From the NCBI GenBank assembly GCA_016648135.1, contig JADDOH010011124.1, positions 124,001 to 188,000 of the forward strand: a DNA stretch of 64,000 bases, given 5' to 3'. Positions 10,790-20,340 of the stretch are shown one piece after another. Under the pieces are notes generated by a model, which was given only the letters and a program-made list of their open reading frames with translations, made no database searches and was not told the origin of the DNA. Position 1 is the first letter of the stretch, and each line of letters starts with the position of its first letter. The position numbers and the translations under genes were made by a program. Origin of the DNA: Agrypnia vestita. Lineage: Eukaryota; Arthropoda; Insecta; Trichoptera; Phryganeidae.

Positions 10790-11209
10790 CTACAATTCTT
10801 TACTATTTTTACAATAATTAAAGCATTTGTTTTTAAAATCATTCATGTTATTTATATTCTTCATGTTTTTCAGTTTCCTATCATATATTTTTACACCTTT
10901 ATTCATTAGACAATTCTGGGAATACACTTTTTTCTTATATGGTAATCTTATTTTATTTCTATTTCTAGTATTATGGCTATGTACAACACTATTCACAATA
11001 ATTTTATCTAAAAAATATTTTAGCACTTTGTTACTGAGAATTTTATAGGTATACAAATGTGAGAACATTTTGATTTTGTTTTTTTTGTTATTAGAATTAT
11101 TGCTTTTTAAACACTTTAAGTGTTTCTTAACTCTCACGTCAACATTTCTAGATGTTATTCCTATATAAAAATAATTACAATAATTACAAAACAATACATG
11201 AAACCCCAA
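10790..11209 (-). pseudogene. GIY-YIG-like segment fused to LINE-type tail
   Basis: An open frame of about 139 codons without an ATG at its 5-prime limit, so it is a fragment. Near its start it has CNYCNYFYIGITSRNVDVRV and then KKHLKCLK. This matches the pattern C-x2-C-x3-YIG.T.R....R...H of the GIY-YIG endonuclease of Penelope-like elements. The second half contains HSHNTRNRNKIRLP and GVKIYDRKLKNMKNINNMND, which resembles the extreme C-terminus of jockey/CR1-like LINE proteins (H..NTR...L..P, then G...YN.LP..IK). Either two decayed elements were joined or this lineage carries both. Codon use is very AT-rich. Upstream (11210-11350) has stops. Confidence 0.5.
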
Positions 11210-11454
11210 TTTAAAAAAAAAATCATCTATTATTTAATATATACCTACCTAATTTTAATTTATAAGTATTTTAGGAAGCTGTATATTAAAAAGTTATTAT
11301 TGTTAATCATATTAAAAATGTTACCAAAAAATCATTCTACATTTTTTTTTTAAATAATAGAGATGCAAACACGGAATACGTATCATATCAATATTCATTC
11401 TATTTTCAAAGTAAGCTAAACGCTTGTGCTACGAAAATAGGACTTACTTGCTGG

Positions 11455-11575
11455 TCTGGAGTGAGTTTCGAACCCGATTATTGAAGAACTTTACATAATT
11501 GTCTCAAAATTTACAAAATCGTATTATTTTTTCCAATAAGCAAACATGCAAGACAAGCATGTCACTAGACAAGGT
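11455..11575 (-). repeat. possible tRNA-related SINE remnant
   Basis: On the minus strand GGGTTCGAAACTC (about 11469-11481) looks like a Pol III B box, and CTAGTGACATGCTTGTCTTG near 11545-11570 resembles an A-box and anticodon-stem region. Spacing is too long for a tRNA, so an insertion or chance must be assumed. Confidence 0.3.
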
Positions 11576-11579
11576 GCTA

Positions 11580-12009
11580 AATTGTGGACAAAGAATTTAC
11601 GTTGGTCTATGATGCATATTAATTAATAGGATAATTAGTTAATTAAGGCATTACCCTACCTTGGAAGCCTGAAATTAAGATTTCTACCTATCAAGTGCTT
11701 TTTTACAAGGAGATGTTTGATTCTTTTAATTTTTTGATGTGTAACATCTTTACGTTCTGTTCATGGGACTGATTTCGAGATGCGACGGAAACGTGTAACA
11801 AGAAGTAGGAAAAAGTATGCACTGTATATAAGAGATACGCAGCCACAGCCGCTCGTTACGGCTCGCCGCTTTTACTGCTAGCAGCAGTTTGGACGAGTCA
11901 GTGAAGAAGTCTGCGGCTCGAGCGACCGATTCGAATGGAAGAAAAAACATGGCGCCGCAAACATAGGAAATGTGATGCGGAATATCACAAAGTTTGACCA
12001 AGTCGTCAC
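11580..12009. other. unassigned stretch with TATA-like site
   Basis: GC-richer than surroundings at 11820-11960. A TATATAAG sequence near 11824 precedes it. No supported gene; the two small minus-strand frames show no domain. Confidence 0.4.
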
Positions 12010-12112
12010 CATTTTACATCTATGGTTGAAACTTTCAAACGCGGTTCTAGCGCCGTGCGTACTGAAGAAAACATTGAAGAGGCCGCCGATGAAGTGCAGG
12101 AAGTTCTTGTTC
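12010..12112 (+). pseudogene. Tc1/mariner-type transposase N-terminal scrap
   Basis: One plus frame reads HFTSMVETFKRGSSAVRTEE and then NIEEAADEVQEV. This resembles the R.ARTEENI..V...V segment between the helix-turn-helix and catalytic domains of a group of IS630/Tc1-mariner-like insect transposases. Both ends break off abruptly. A C-terminal piece of a similar transposase lies at 15735-15965. Confidence 0.5.
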
Positions 12113-12800
12113 CTTAAGGCGGCACGGCACATTCACTGCAAATGCATATTTCGGCATTTATATCAAAATGTATATTCTAAACTGCAATTTAAGGCAATAA
12201 CTTAGATAAAACCTATATTCTTATATAAAAGTAATAAACTGCACATTATTGATAATAATTTTAAGAAAATATAAGCATTAACCGACAGGCCGCGGACAAA
12301 AAAATTTTTTTTAGTGTCCTAGGCTGCGCAAAGTTTTAATTAATATTTATATGTACGCAAAATGTTTTTTTTATCTAGAATCCGTACTAACAGAATTAAG
12401 AAATATTCAATATTAATAAAGTTATAATGTTTTATATTTGCAAGAAATAATAATAATAATAAAAAACACTATTTTATTGGGTGATAAGCTAGAAAATTAT
12501 TTAAAAAAAGGTATATATTAGGGGGTGGCGCAACTCCTTAAGTTTGAATTTTCTGGACACCAAACCATCTACCAGTTTCTGATGGTACGCTGTTTTTAGA
12601 ACTGGTTTGGTATAAAAATTTCAACAGAAATCCTTAATTCAAATGTCGGTTAATCGAACAATTTCATCTTAAATTTTAAGCCGTTGACATCGATAGAAGA
12701 AAATGAAGTCACAATCCACAGGGAAAACTGACGTTTTCTTTCGAAATTAACTCAATAAAATCAATCCCAATAAATATTCCAATACCTTCGAGGCATTCTC
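12113..12800. other. unassigned AT-rich stretch
   Basis: No supported feature. Confidence 0.5.
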
Positions 12801-12804
12801 ATTA

Positions 12805-12930
12805 ACAGCGAGATGAAATCTCTAGAGATATTTGTCATCCGCTCCGAGACGGCTTATTCCATTTCTTTATTAAGCCCTGGATTATTTATTATTCATGTAA
12901 TTGGCCGCGGGGGAAAGAACTTTCATAAGA
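12805..12930. other. GC-richer noncoding island
   Basis: Compositionally distinct block with several TTATT/TAATT cores around CGAGACGGC and CGCGGGGG. It could be a conserved noncoding element; this is only a composition-based guess. Confidence 0.25.
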
Positions 12931-13095
12931 AAATAGAAAAATGTTCATATTCTACGAGACATTTAATCAGAAATTACGTTCCTATGTTAGTATTTCTGTC
13001 ATGTTGTATAATAAGTACCTATACTAATTATTGCTCTGTCGGTGATGCGTGTGACGGATACGAATATTGCATAATATCTATAAAGGTTCTCTCCT

Positions 13096-13168
13096 ATCCT
13101 ATCTATATATAGACTCTTGAGGAGGCCAAGTCCCACCAGGGATTGTAGTGCCAAGAGTGATGATGATG
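13096..13168 (+). mobile_element. RTE-like LINE 3-prime scrap
   Basis: Bases 13114-13168 match the 3-prime end of the RTE-like LINE at 16145-16670 (GAGGAGGCCAAG..CCACCAGG, then TTGTAGTGCCAAGAGTGATG). It ends in a short GAT repeat. It lies between two perfect inverted 14-mers, AAAGGTTCTCTCCT at 13082-13095 and its complement at 13169-13182. Confidence 0.75.
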
Positions 13169-13202
13169 AGGAGAGAACCTTTGTGAAGCAGAGAAGCACA
13201 TA

Positions 13203-13255
13203 GCTGGCGATGGTCGCCCAGTGGTAAATCCGGTTTCAATTCCTAGGCAGTCCCT
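13203..13255 (+). other. tRNA-like SINE scrap, weak
   Basis: TGGTCGCCCAGTGG and GGTTTCAATTCC look like A and B boxes but lie only about 10 bp apart, so this is at best an internally deleted tRNA-derived sequence. Confidence 0.25.
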
Positions 13256-13804
13256 CATTATAGTTTTTATTCATTAATTATTTATTTTTATTCTATATTT
13301 ATTTTAAATATCTTTCTGAAGTTCTAAAGCTTGAAAGAATTACTTTGATACAGAGTTTTGTTATATGAGTAGGGGAAGGTGGTGTCAAAAGTAACAAAAT
13401 AGACATTCTGGTTTATAACAAAATAATTAACCGGTTAAATTACCTGATTTTTTTTTTCAAAGCACTTCCATATATTTAGGAACTAAGTGTATGGTTAAAA
13501 AAATTGAAGGTATTAAGAATTTTTGTTTATTTGAAAATTAAAAAAAGAAGAAAACTGTTACATTTGACACCACAGTGGTGTCGATAGTAACACTCGTGGT
13601 GTCAATTGTAACATAAGTCGTACAAAACATAATGTATCTACTTATTTTTATTAGGTATATTTTTATGTACTAAATGACTATAAAGTTGTAAGATACATAA
13701 AAACAAATTATCTAATTATAAAAACCAATATTTATAAAATAATTAGAAAAAAATTAATTTAATATGCTTCCCTTAAACAATTTTATGAAAGTAGTTCAAA
13801 TTGC

Positions 13805-14911
13805 TCAATCATTATCACATTTACAATTGAAACACATAATTTAATTGTTTGGTTTGGGCACAATTCTCGTGCGCCTATAATTTACAGGAGGAACACTGGA
13901 TCCAACCCTCCTTCCTTGTTGAATATGGTTTGGTATAAATTAAACATAAAGCATCATCAGTTTCTTCTTTTTTCTCGGTTATTATACAAGTTTATGTTCT
14001 TCTTTTACCTTGCTTATTTTTGGCAGCTTTGTTACTCAATACGAAGGATTCCTTCTGATAAATGCAATCAGCTAATCTTTCGAAGCCATACCAACTTCAT
14101 CCCAACCAGTGGGATATGTCAGAGTTGAGTTGTTGATGTTATTGGAGTAATAGTTGTTGATAATTTATTTTGACTAACAAACTAACTAACCATCACGCCG
14201 TTTCCTCGCAGGGGTATGCAGAGAGGATTGAACACCACACTCTTCTATCCTGGCACACCACTTTTGCTTCGGCCACATTTATACATCTTCTCATACAAGT
14301 TCTACGGTTGTTTGCGGCTTTAAATAGGGCCATCCTCAAATACTTGTAGTATCTGATCGTGCCAGGTCTTTCACGGACGCCCTTTATTCCTATTGCTTTC
14401 AACACTCGCCTCATGTATGCATGAGCCTCATGCAATTATGGCCAAAAAGTATCTGTCAAAGGAAGCACGACTAGCGGTACATAATAGTGTTCTAGTGCTT
14501 ACCCTGATGTATGGAAGTGAAGCCTGGAATTGGCAAAAGAGGAATGAAAGTAGACTGAATGCGGTGGAAATGCGGTCACTATGACGCTTGTGTGTAAAAT
14601 CTTTGGTCGATAGAGTGAGGAATGAAAAAATTAGAATTTATTAAAATTCACAGTAGTCAGCTAATTCTTTTTCTGATTAGATAATAACATGTTGTGGGGT
14701 AAATATCCTAATACTGGGACAGATCCATCTTTTTTGATGCGTTCCATGTATCTATGATACGGAGATACGTGTTATATTTCGATATGCTTGGCTGCTTTTC
14801 TTATTGACACGTTTCCATTTTTTTATAAAATCTTGTATATAAATGTGTCTTCTCAAAGGTTTCTTTGGATGTTTTTCCCCTATTTGTCTTTCGTTCTCTA
14901 GGTTTAACCAT
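13805..14911 (-). pseudogene. pogo/jerky-like transposase remnant
   Basis: Start codon at 14909-14911: MVKPRERKTNRGKTSKETFE, then after frame changes NVSIRKAAKHIEI and SVPVLGYLPHNMLLSNQ, the N-terminal psq/CENP-B-like helix-turn-helix region. After the LINE insertion a frame resumes near 14120 with YPTGWDEVGMASKD, a stop, then LIAFIRRNPSLR, the W..G..W...F..R.P.LS.R motif of the second DNA-binding domain. Near 13900 comes DDALCLIYTKPYSTRKEG, then WIQCSSCK, a stop, AHENCAQTKQLNYVCFNC and a stop at 13805-13807: a PHD-like C-terminal finger found in insect pogo-like proteins. The whole DDE catalytic domain between the last two blocks is gone, so the copy is non-autonomous. Confidence 0.8.
14170..14634. 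mobile_element. LINE family B insertion with 5-prime inversion
   Basis: Inserted in the pogo element and flanked by AATTTATT at 14162-14169 and again at 14635-14642. The minus part (14170 to about 14422) carries the family B tail (NNRRTCMRRCINVAEAKVVC, QDRR). The plus part (about 14430-14634) carries the upstream segment (KYLSKEARLAVHNSVL, LMYGSEAWNWQKRNESRLNA, LVDRVRNEKI). The two parts are adjacent in the protein but head to head in the DNA, the signature of twin priming. Confidence 0.85.
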
Positions 14912-15734
14912 TTTTAACAACCAGGAACCCAAAATGATATTAACTTCCAATTACATTACATTATTATCTCGAATGTGTCAATTGTAACATGTTACAATTG
15001 ACACCCTTTACACTGTTACAATTGACACCTTTCGCCACATTGCATTAAGGTTATGTTTTATCTTAAACTATTAAAAAAACCGTTAAAATATATACACATC
15101 ATGATTATAAACCATATTCTGAATACCAACACACAATAAAACAATAAAAAATACTTACAATTTGACGAATACAAAAAGATGACTATTTAATGATTTTTTT
15201 ACTTCACTAGGCCGAAATACGATGATATCCAATATACCGATACATTCAAACTGATGTTAACGCAAAATGGCGTTCTTTGATAGCTATTGATCCCGTCTAA
15301 TAGACGGTACTACTTGTCCTATTAAATGACCAATATTTAAAAATATACGGCGACTGTTACAATCGACACCTGTTACTATTGACACCACCTTCCCCTAGTC
15401 GAAAATCAAAACCTACCTAACGCCGTGAATTATTTTTTTGAATAATTACATAAAACTGTTTAAGATCTTATTTATAACATGAATATGAAATAAAAACTAA
15501 ACGAAAGAAGAATTAAAAATAAAACATTCGAATAACATGACGCGTATGAAATTTTTGTATTTCGAGAATTATTTTAACTTTTAAAATGGACTTAAATAAA
15601 TTTAGAAACCAGAAAATGTATTAAAATTGTTTCTGAATCACAAGGTTGATAATGAATTGCAAGGAAATAATTATATTCAGTGTTTTATCAGAGATGCAGT
15701 GAAATAAAGTATCTATAAAATAAAATAAAAATCA

Positions 15735-15965
15735 AAGTGGTCGTCACGCTCACCAGACTTAATTGCTTCAGACTTTTTCTGGGGGTATTTGAAAGATAGA
15801 TTATGCCACAATAATTTTGCAACCATTCAGTAATTGAAGGTTAACATCGGTGAAGAAATTGAAAAAATAAACCAAGAAACATTGATAGTTCACTCCCTAG
15901 AAAGAGTGCGTAAGTGTGATGAGCAAAATGGTGATTATTGCATTGATGTAATATTCAAAACCAAA
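15735..15965 (+). pseudogene. Tc1/mariner-type transposase C-terminal remnant
   Basis: Frame reads KWSSRSPDLIASDFFLWGYL and KDRLCHNNFATIQ, then a stop, LKVNIGEEIEKINQET and a tail ending DVIFKTK. This is the (W)P.RSPDL.P.DFFLWG.LK motif around the third catalytic acidic residue, followed by the usual R...C....G.....VIF ending, in a common insect transposase group. The catalytic D of ASDFF is present. One stop, no upstream domain. Confidence 0.75.
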
Positions 15966-16144
15966 GAAAATTTATTTCCAAGAAGTGTAAATTCTATAAA
16001 ATAATAAATGTAAATTCAGAAGAAACAAAAAGGTATCTCCATTTTAAAATTATAGTATATAAATATATGTGCAATTTAAAATAATCGCTGGTGTTGACTT
16101 GGGTTATGGATACTCAATTTAATACCGTCTATAATAAACTTATT

Positions 16145-16670
16145 TACAAAAGCAGATAAAATCCAGACTGCTGTCCAGAAACACCAAGATATTAGTGTAC
16201 AAAACGCTTATTAGGCCAGTGCTCCCGTACGCAGCTGAGACGTAGATACTAACTAAGAGGAATGAGCGAGCACTGGACGTTTTTGAAAAGAAAATTTTGA
16301 GACGTATCTTCGGACCGGTTCTAGAAAATGGACTTTGGCGCAGACGTTACAACAATGAGCTCTTTACTCTGTTTAAGGAGCCAAACGTCACAAAATTTAT
16401 AAAACTGGGAAGACTTCGGTGGTTGGGTCATGTGGAGAGAATGTTGGAACATCAAGCACCAAAGTCCCTGCTGAACTCAAGGCCCTATTGGTGAAGGAGC
16501 TTAAGAAGACAAAAATTAAGATGGAGTGACAACGTCCTTAAAGACATGTCTGCCTTAGAGCTTCGGAACTGGAGAGAGCTGGCACTAAACCGAGATGAGT
16601 GGAGGAAGATTATTGAGGAGGCCAAGACCCACCATGGGTTGTAGTGCCAATAGTGATGATGATGATGATG
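16145..16670 (+). mobile_element. RTE-like LINE, 5-prime truncated insertion
   Basis: Flanked by a perfect 14 bp duplication ATAATAAACTTATT at 16131-16144 and 16671-16684. The 3-prime end is a GATGATGAT tail, typical of RTE-type LINEs that end in short tandem repeats rather than poly-A. The element contains only the last third of the reverse transcriptase open frame. Related copies: 18153-19172, 34012-34146 and 13096-13168. Confidence 0.92.
16180..16642 (+). pseudogene. RTE-like LINE polyprotein C-terminus
   Basis: Encodes the thumb and C-terminal region: VYKTLIRPVLPYAAET, a stop, then ALDVFEKKILRRIFGP, ENGLWRRRYNNELF, FIKLGRLRWLGHVERM and a closing LRNWRELALNRDEW block ending at a stop after KTHHGL. 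The GR.RWLGHVERM motif and the basic W...... tail are usual for insect endonuclease/reverse-transcriptase LINEs. The endonuclease and catalytic YADD parts are absent by 5-prime truncation. At least two stops (after the AAET block and after SRPYW) confirm decay. Confidence 0.85.
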
Positions 16671-16684
16671 ATAATAAACTTATT

Positions 16685-17500
16685 ATTAAAAAAATTTGCC
16701 TCCTTAAAAAATATATATAACAGGGGAAGAGATAACCTTTTATCAAATATAAATAAGGATATTAAAATGGTAAGTTTAGAACTATTAGTTTATAAAATAT
16801 TAAAAAAACATTAAAAAAGTATCTTAATCTGAGTGAAAACTTTTTCACATTTTGTGTACATTTACATTTTACGTCTTAAGTTTTATTATATTTGTTTCGG
16901 AGTATTTCATGAAATTTATATCTAATTGTGTTTGAAGCTTTTTATTTTTCGAATCTACCATGTTGTTTGTATTTTTTTTACACATTTTTAACCATCCAGT
17001 GGAGTGAGATAAGAAATAATAATAAAAATAGTATTGCCATTTTTTAAACTTATTATTATATTTCCGGTTGCCATCTAAACTCACATCATATTTATTCCAT
17101 ACCATCTGCTACTCACCCATTCGTTCATCATGACTAAGTTTTAGGGGGTCATTCAAGTATTATGTAAGCAGAATTTTAGTAATTTTTTAACCCCCCCCCT
17201 AACCCTCTTATTGGAAAAAATAAGAAAAGTTCTTACTCCCCTCTCCTATGCTTATGTAAACATTGGTTCATATTTATATTTTTTAATCTCTTCAGATTTA
17301 TTTATTGTTATTCATGAGCAGCAGTTATCAAGTCTAGAAGGAATTTATCGACGATAAAGGAGTTTTATGCCCATTTAATATTTATTCAAGCAAACTATTA
17401 ACATAGTATTTAAATATTACTTTCCCAACATATAATAGAACAATTAAAGACAGAACAAATTTAGACAAATGAATAGCGCGTACAGTAATTTCCCTACTTT
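16685..17500. other. unassigned AT-rich stretch
   Basis: No gene is supported; the minus-strand frame 16869-17105 has no domain. A TTAGGGGGTCATTCAAGTAT sequence at 17142 looks like a transposon terminus but I found no partner. Confidence 0.4.
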
Positions 17501-17501
17501 T

Positions 17502-17760
17502 GAATTAATGTATATTATAGATATCTCACAGAGACGAAACTGAATTAATTATGGGAAAGTAGGTATAGAAGTCATTTGGGTGTACATAGGACTTATGACC
17601 TATCTTTTTATGGTTGGCTTAAGTGATCACTTTACACAATTGTAACATTCGCCATTTCCACCCATGATAGAATATACCATACATTAATTGATTAATAATG
17701 TCTGTGTGACATAAATCCAGCACTGTTCTGAAAGATTTGAACAAACTCAAAATATTCCCT
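17502..17760 (+). mobile_element. MITE family A copy
   Basis: GAATTAATGTATATTATAGA start, CTCACAGAGACGAAACTG block, GTGATCAC near 17623, then GCCATTTCCACCCATGATAG, and an outer module with ATCCAGCACTGTTCTGA and a CTCAAAATATTC end. The start and flank match the copy at 46570 closely. Confidence 0.8.
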
Positions 17761-18143
17761 ACTTTTGTTTTTTCTAACTTAACCGTAAAACATCGCGTGA
17801 GAGCAAGTAAGTAATATAAATTATTTTGGGGAATCCCTGAACTTGCTTTTTGCTTTCGAGTATAGACAAGTATTGTTGCTATATGTGTTCAAATCAGAAT
17901 TTACTAAGTTTTGCAGAAAAATCAGAAAAAGGAAATAAATAAATATTGCTGATGTGATCACCACCCAGATCCCCCCATCTCCATATCGTCAAAAATAAAC
18001 AAAACAATCAAAGAACCGTCCATCCCGTTTTGGTGCTTATGTAGTACTTAAATGTCCCTTAATGTAGTACTTAAAGAGGTTAACTTTTATAACTTATGTA
18101 GTACTTAAAGAGGTTAGACCACTTTGAGGCACCGACAAGGGGT
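17761..18143. other. unassigned stretch with short direct repeats
   Basis: TTATGTAGTACTTAAAGAGG occurs twice around 18070-18115, with a third partial copy. No gene is seen. Confidence 0.5.
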
Positions 18144-18178
18144 AATTAAATAAGTCATCATCATCATCATTCTTGGCA

Positions 18179-18647
18179 CTACAACCCTTGGTGGGTCTTG
18201 GCCTCCTCAATAATTTTCCTCCACTCATCTCGGTCTAGTGCCAGCTCTCTCCAGTTTCGAAGCTCTAAGGCAGAGATATCTTTGAGGACGTTGTCACTCC
18301 GTCTTAGTTTTGGCCTTCTTAAACTCCTTCGCCCTATTGGCCTTGAGTTCAGCAGGGACTTTGGTGCTTGATGCTCGGACATTCTCTCCACATAACCCAG
18401 CCACCGAAGTCTTCCCAGTTTTATAAATTTTGTGACGTTTGGCTCCTTAAATAGAGTATAGAGCTCATTGTTGTAACGTCTGCGCCAAAGTCCATTTTCT
18501 AGAACCGGTCCGAAGATACGCCTCAAAATTTTCCTTTCAAAAACGTCCAGTGCTCGCTCATTCCTATTAGTTAGTACCCACGTCTCAGCTGCGTACGTGA
18601 GCACTGGCCTAATAAGCGTTTTGTACACTAATATCTTGGTGTTTCTG
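18179..18647 (-). pseudogene. RTE-like LINE C-terminus, minus half
   Basis: The minus frame from about residue LVYKTLIRPVLTYAAETW to the stop near 18179 has no internal stop: ALDVFERKILRRIFGP, LWRRRYNNELYTLFKEP, LGRLRWLGYVERM and a final NWRELALDRDEWR block. The open frame continues upstream into 18826, but that part is antisense to the plus-strand reverse transcriptase and is not real protein. This copy lacks the disabling stops of the 16.2 kb copy, so it is younger or was intact at insertion. Confidence 0.85.
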
Positions 18648-19136
18648 AAATTAACAATGTCCCCAGTAACGTGTAGAGTCAGAGTTGGCAGTGATCTGTC
18701 CGAGCCCTTTGAAGCGCTCCACGGTGTGAGACAAGGAGATGGATTGGCCTGCCTCTTATTCAACATAGCCTTAGAAAAAGTTATTCGTGACTCAGGAATT
18801 GAGATTATAGCAACGATATTTGACAATTCTGTGCAACTATTAGCTTACGCTGATGATATCGACATAATTGCGAAAACTCCTGATGCTTTATGTAATACCT
18901 TCATAAATCTTGAAAGTTCTGCCAAAAACATGGGTCTCATAGTAAACCAGCAGAAGACAAAATATATGGCCATAGGATGCATCCAACAAAACCCAACTCT
19001 CTCGTTTGGAAGTCAAAATTTTGAAACGGTACCAAGATTTACATACCTAGGATCCCTGATAACAAGCAACAATAATACTACAGAGGAGATCCAGAAGCGC
19101 ATAGTGAGCGCAAATTGCTGTTTTTTCCGCCTATAA
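18648..19136 (+). pseudogene. RTE-like LINE reverse transcriptase palm, plus half
   Basis: The frame starts at about KLTMSPVTCRVRV and runs to RIVSANCCFF. It includes the motif HGVRQGDGLACLLFNIALE (fingers/palm) and LLAYADDIDIIAKTPD with the catalytic YADD. It continues with MGLIVNQQKTKYMAIG and FTYLGSLITSNNNTTEE. These are reverse transcriptase motifs in the right order for about 160 residues without a stop. The apparent ATG near 18597 lies in antisense sequence, so there is no genuine start. The fragment joins head to head with its own downstream part at 18647. Confidence 0.9.
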
Positions 19137-19254
19137 AAGCAGATAAAATCCAGACTGCTGTCCAGAAACACCAATTAAATAGGTATGCACACTTTTTATT
19201 CAATAATTAATTTTCACAAAGGTAGAGGATGATGTACATCATTTTTCGATAGTC

Positions 19255-19560
19255 ACTTCTCTTGTCAATGCACCAGTCCAATAATCCAGGTTCTGTTTAG
19301 GTTCCCATCACGCACAGACTTTACGGAAGCCAAGCTCGCCGTGGATGATTTGATGAACAGGACCATGAACGATATTCAAATAAGTCGCTACCTCACCGAT
19401 AATCAGTCTCCTATTCGCTATAACTATCTCTTAAACTTGCCGAATCTTATCGTCTGTGGTGGAGGTCCCACTTCTTCATCATTCTCCATTCATCATGCTC
19501 CTCCTGCTTCTCTTAATCTTCTCAATCCACAAAAAAACACTTTTACGTTATGAAGCACCG
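19255..19560 (-). pseudogene. mariner-like transposase N-terminal remnant
   Basis: Minus-strand frame with SGTSTTDDKIRQV, a stop, EIVIANRRLIIGEVATYLNI and VHGPVHQIIHGELGFRKVCA, a stop, then WEPK. This is the second helix-turn-helix and linker of mariner-type transposases (TST.D..I..V...V..NRR.TI.EVA..L.IS.GS...I....LG..KVCARWVPK). A VFLWIEKIKRSR segment upstream fits the WF.RFK.GR motif. No catalytic domain follows because the LINE at 18153-19172 lies just beyond. Confidence 0.7.
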
Positions 19561-20340
19561 TTCCCTCGTTATGATAAAAATCTACGATGAATTCCAGGCT
19601 CTTTCATATCCATCGACAAAGAAATCGGATCATTGCCCATTAACAGCCGAAAGGCAAATGACCCGATCGGTATCGAATTTGGTACACATGACCGGAGATG
19701 TACCAATTATAAACACGCATGCGCAAAAACAGCATGACAAGCTTTGTTGTGGCGAATGTGTTGATAGTTTTTGACTCATCTTCGTAAATAATATTAACTT
19801 AAAACTTAATAAATAATATTAACTTTTTTATCTCTGCCTCAGTTAATTTTTTTTTTCAAAGTTTCAAGAGAAACGGAATCTCTCAGATAGATAAGTATCA
19901 AAATGACTACTTTTTAAATAAAGAATTTTTACATTTATTAAGTTCAAATATTAACAATTAAGATCAAATATAAATAATGTTTAGGTACTCAAAAAATTGT
20001 GATGCTTAGGTATTGAAAAAATAGATGTTGTAAAGGGAATATTAAGAGAAGAGTAGAAGAGTTAATATTGTTAAGTAAATTAATACCCGAATTCAAATTT
20101 ATTTTAATTTCTAAACATTCAAAATTATTCATTTTACTACCCCAAAAATAAATAATTATAAAAGTTATTAAACGCAGGTATACCAAATTTAATATTATTC
20201 AACATCTATAATAATATCATCAAGTTAAATAAAATAAAAAGTCCTCTGAAAACAATTAAAGTAAATTAAAACATTTTGGTTTCAGCGCCCTGAGGGTTAA
20301 ATGAGATTTTATCGTACATTTTTGTAAATGATCGTGATTC
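19561..20340. other. unassigned stretch
   Basis: 19561-19780 is GC-richer and may be decayed transposase sequence upstream of the mariner remnant. The remainder is AT-rich with no supported feature. Confidence 0.4.

Larger units (their letters stand above)
13372..15395 (-). mobile_element. pogo-type transposon with nested LINE
   Basis: Terminal inverted repeats of about 26 bp, GGGGAAGGTGGTGTCAAAAG on the left and its complement on the right with one clear mismatch, are flanked by TA at 13370-13371 and 15396-15397. The ends hold multiple copies of a GGTGTCAATTGTAACA-like unit: about four near the left end (13379, 13557, 13575, 13595) and five near the right (14976, 14992, 15012, 15354, 15371), in both orientations. 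These are likely transposase binding sites. The minus strand encodes pogo/jerky-like transposase pieces. A 465 bp LINE is inserted at 14170-14634. Confidence 0.85.
18153..19172. mobile_element. RTE-like LINE with twin-priming inversion
   Basis: Flanked by AATTAAATA at 18144-18152 and 19173-19181. Bases 18153-18647 are the 3-prime end on the minus strand with a (TCA)n tail at the left edge. Bases 18648-19172 are the immediately upstream part of the same element on the plus strand. Both parts stop within the same CAGAAACACCAA sequence, so the inverted halves overlap by about 12 bp, as expected for twin priming during target-primed reverse transcription. Confidence 0.93.
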
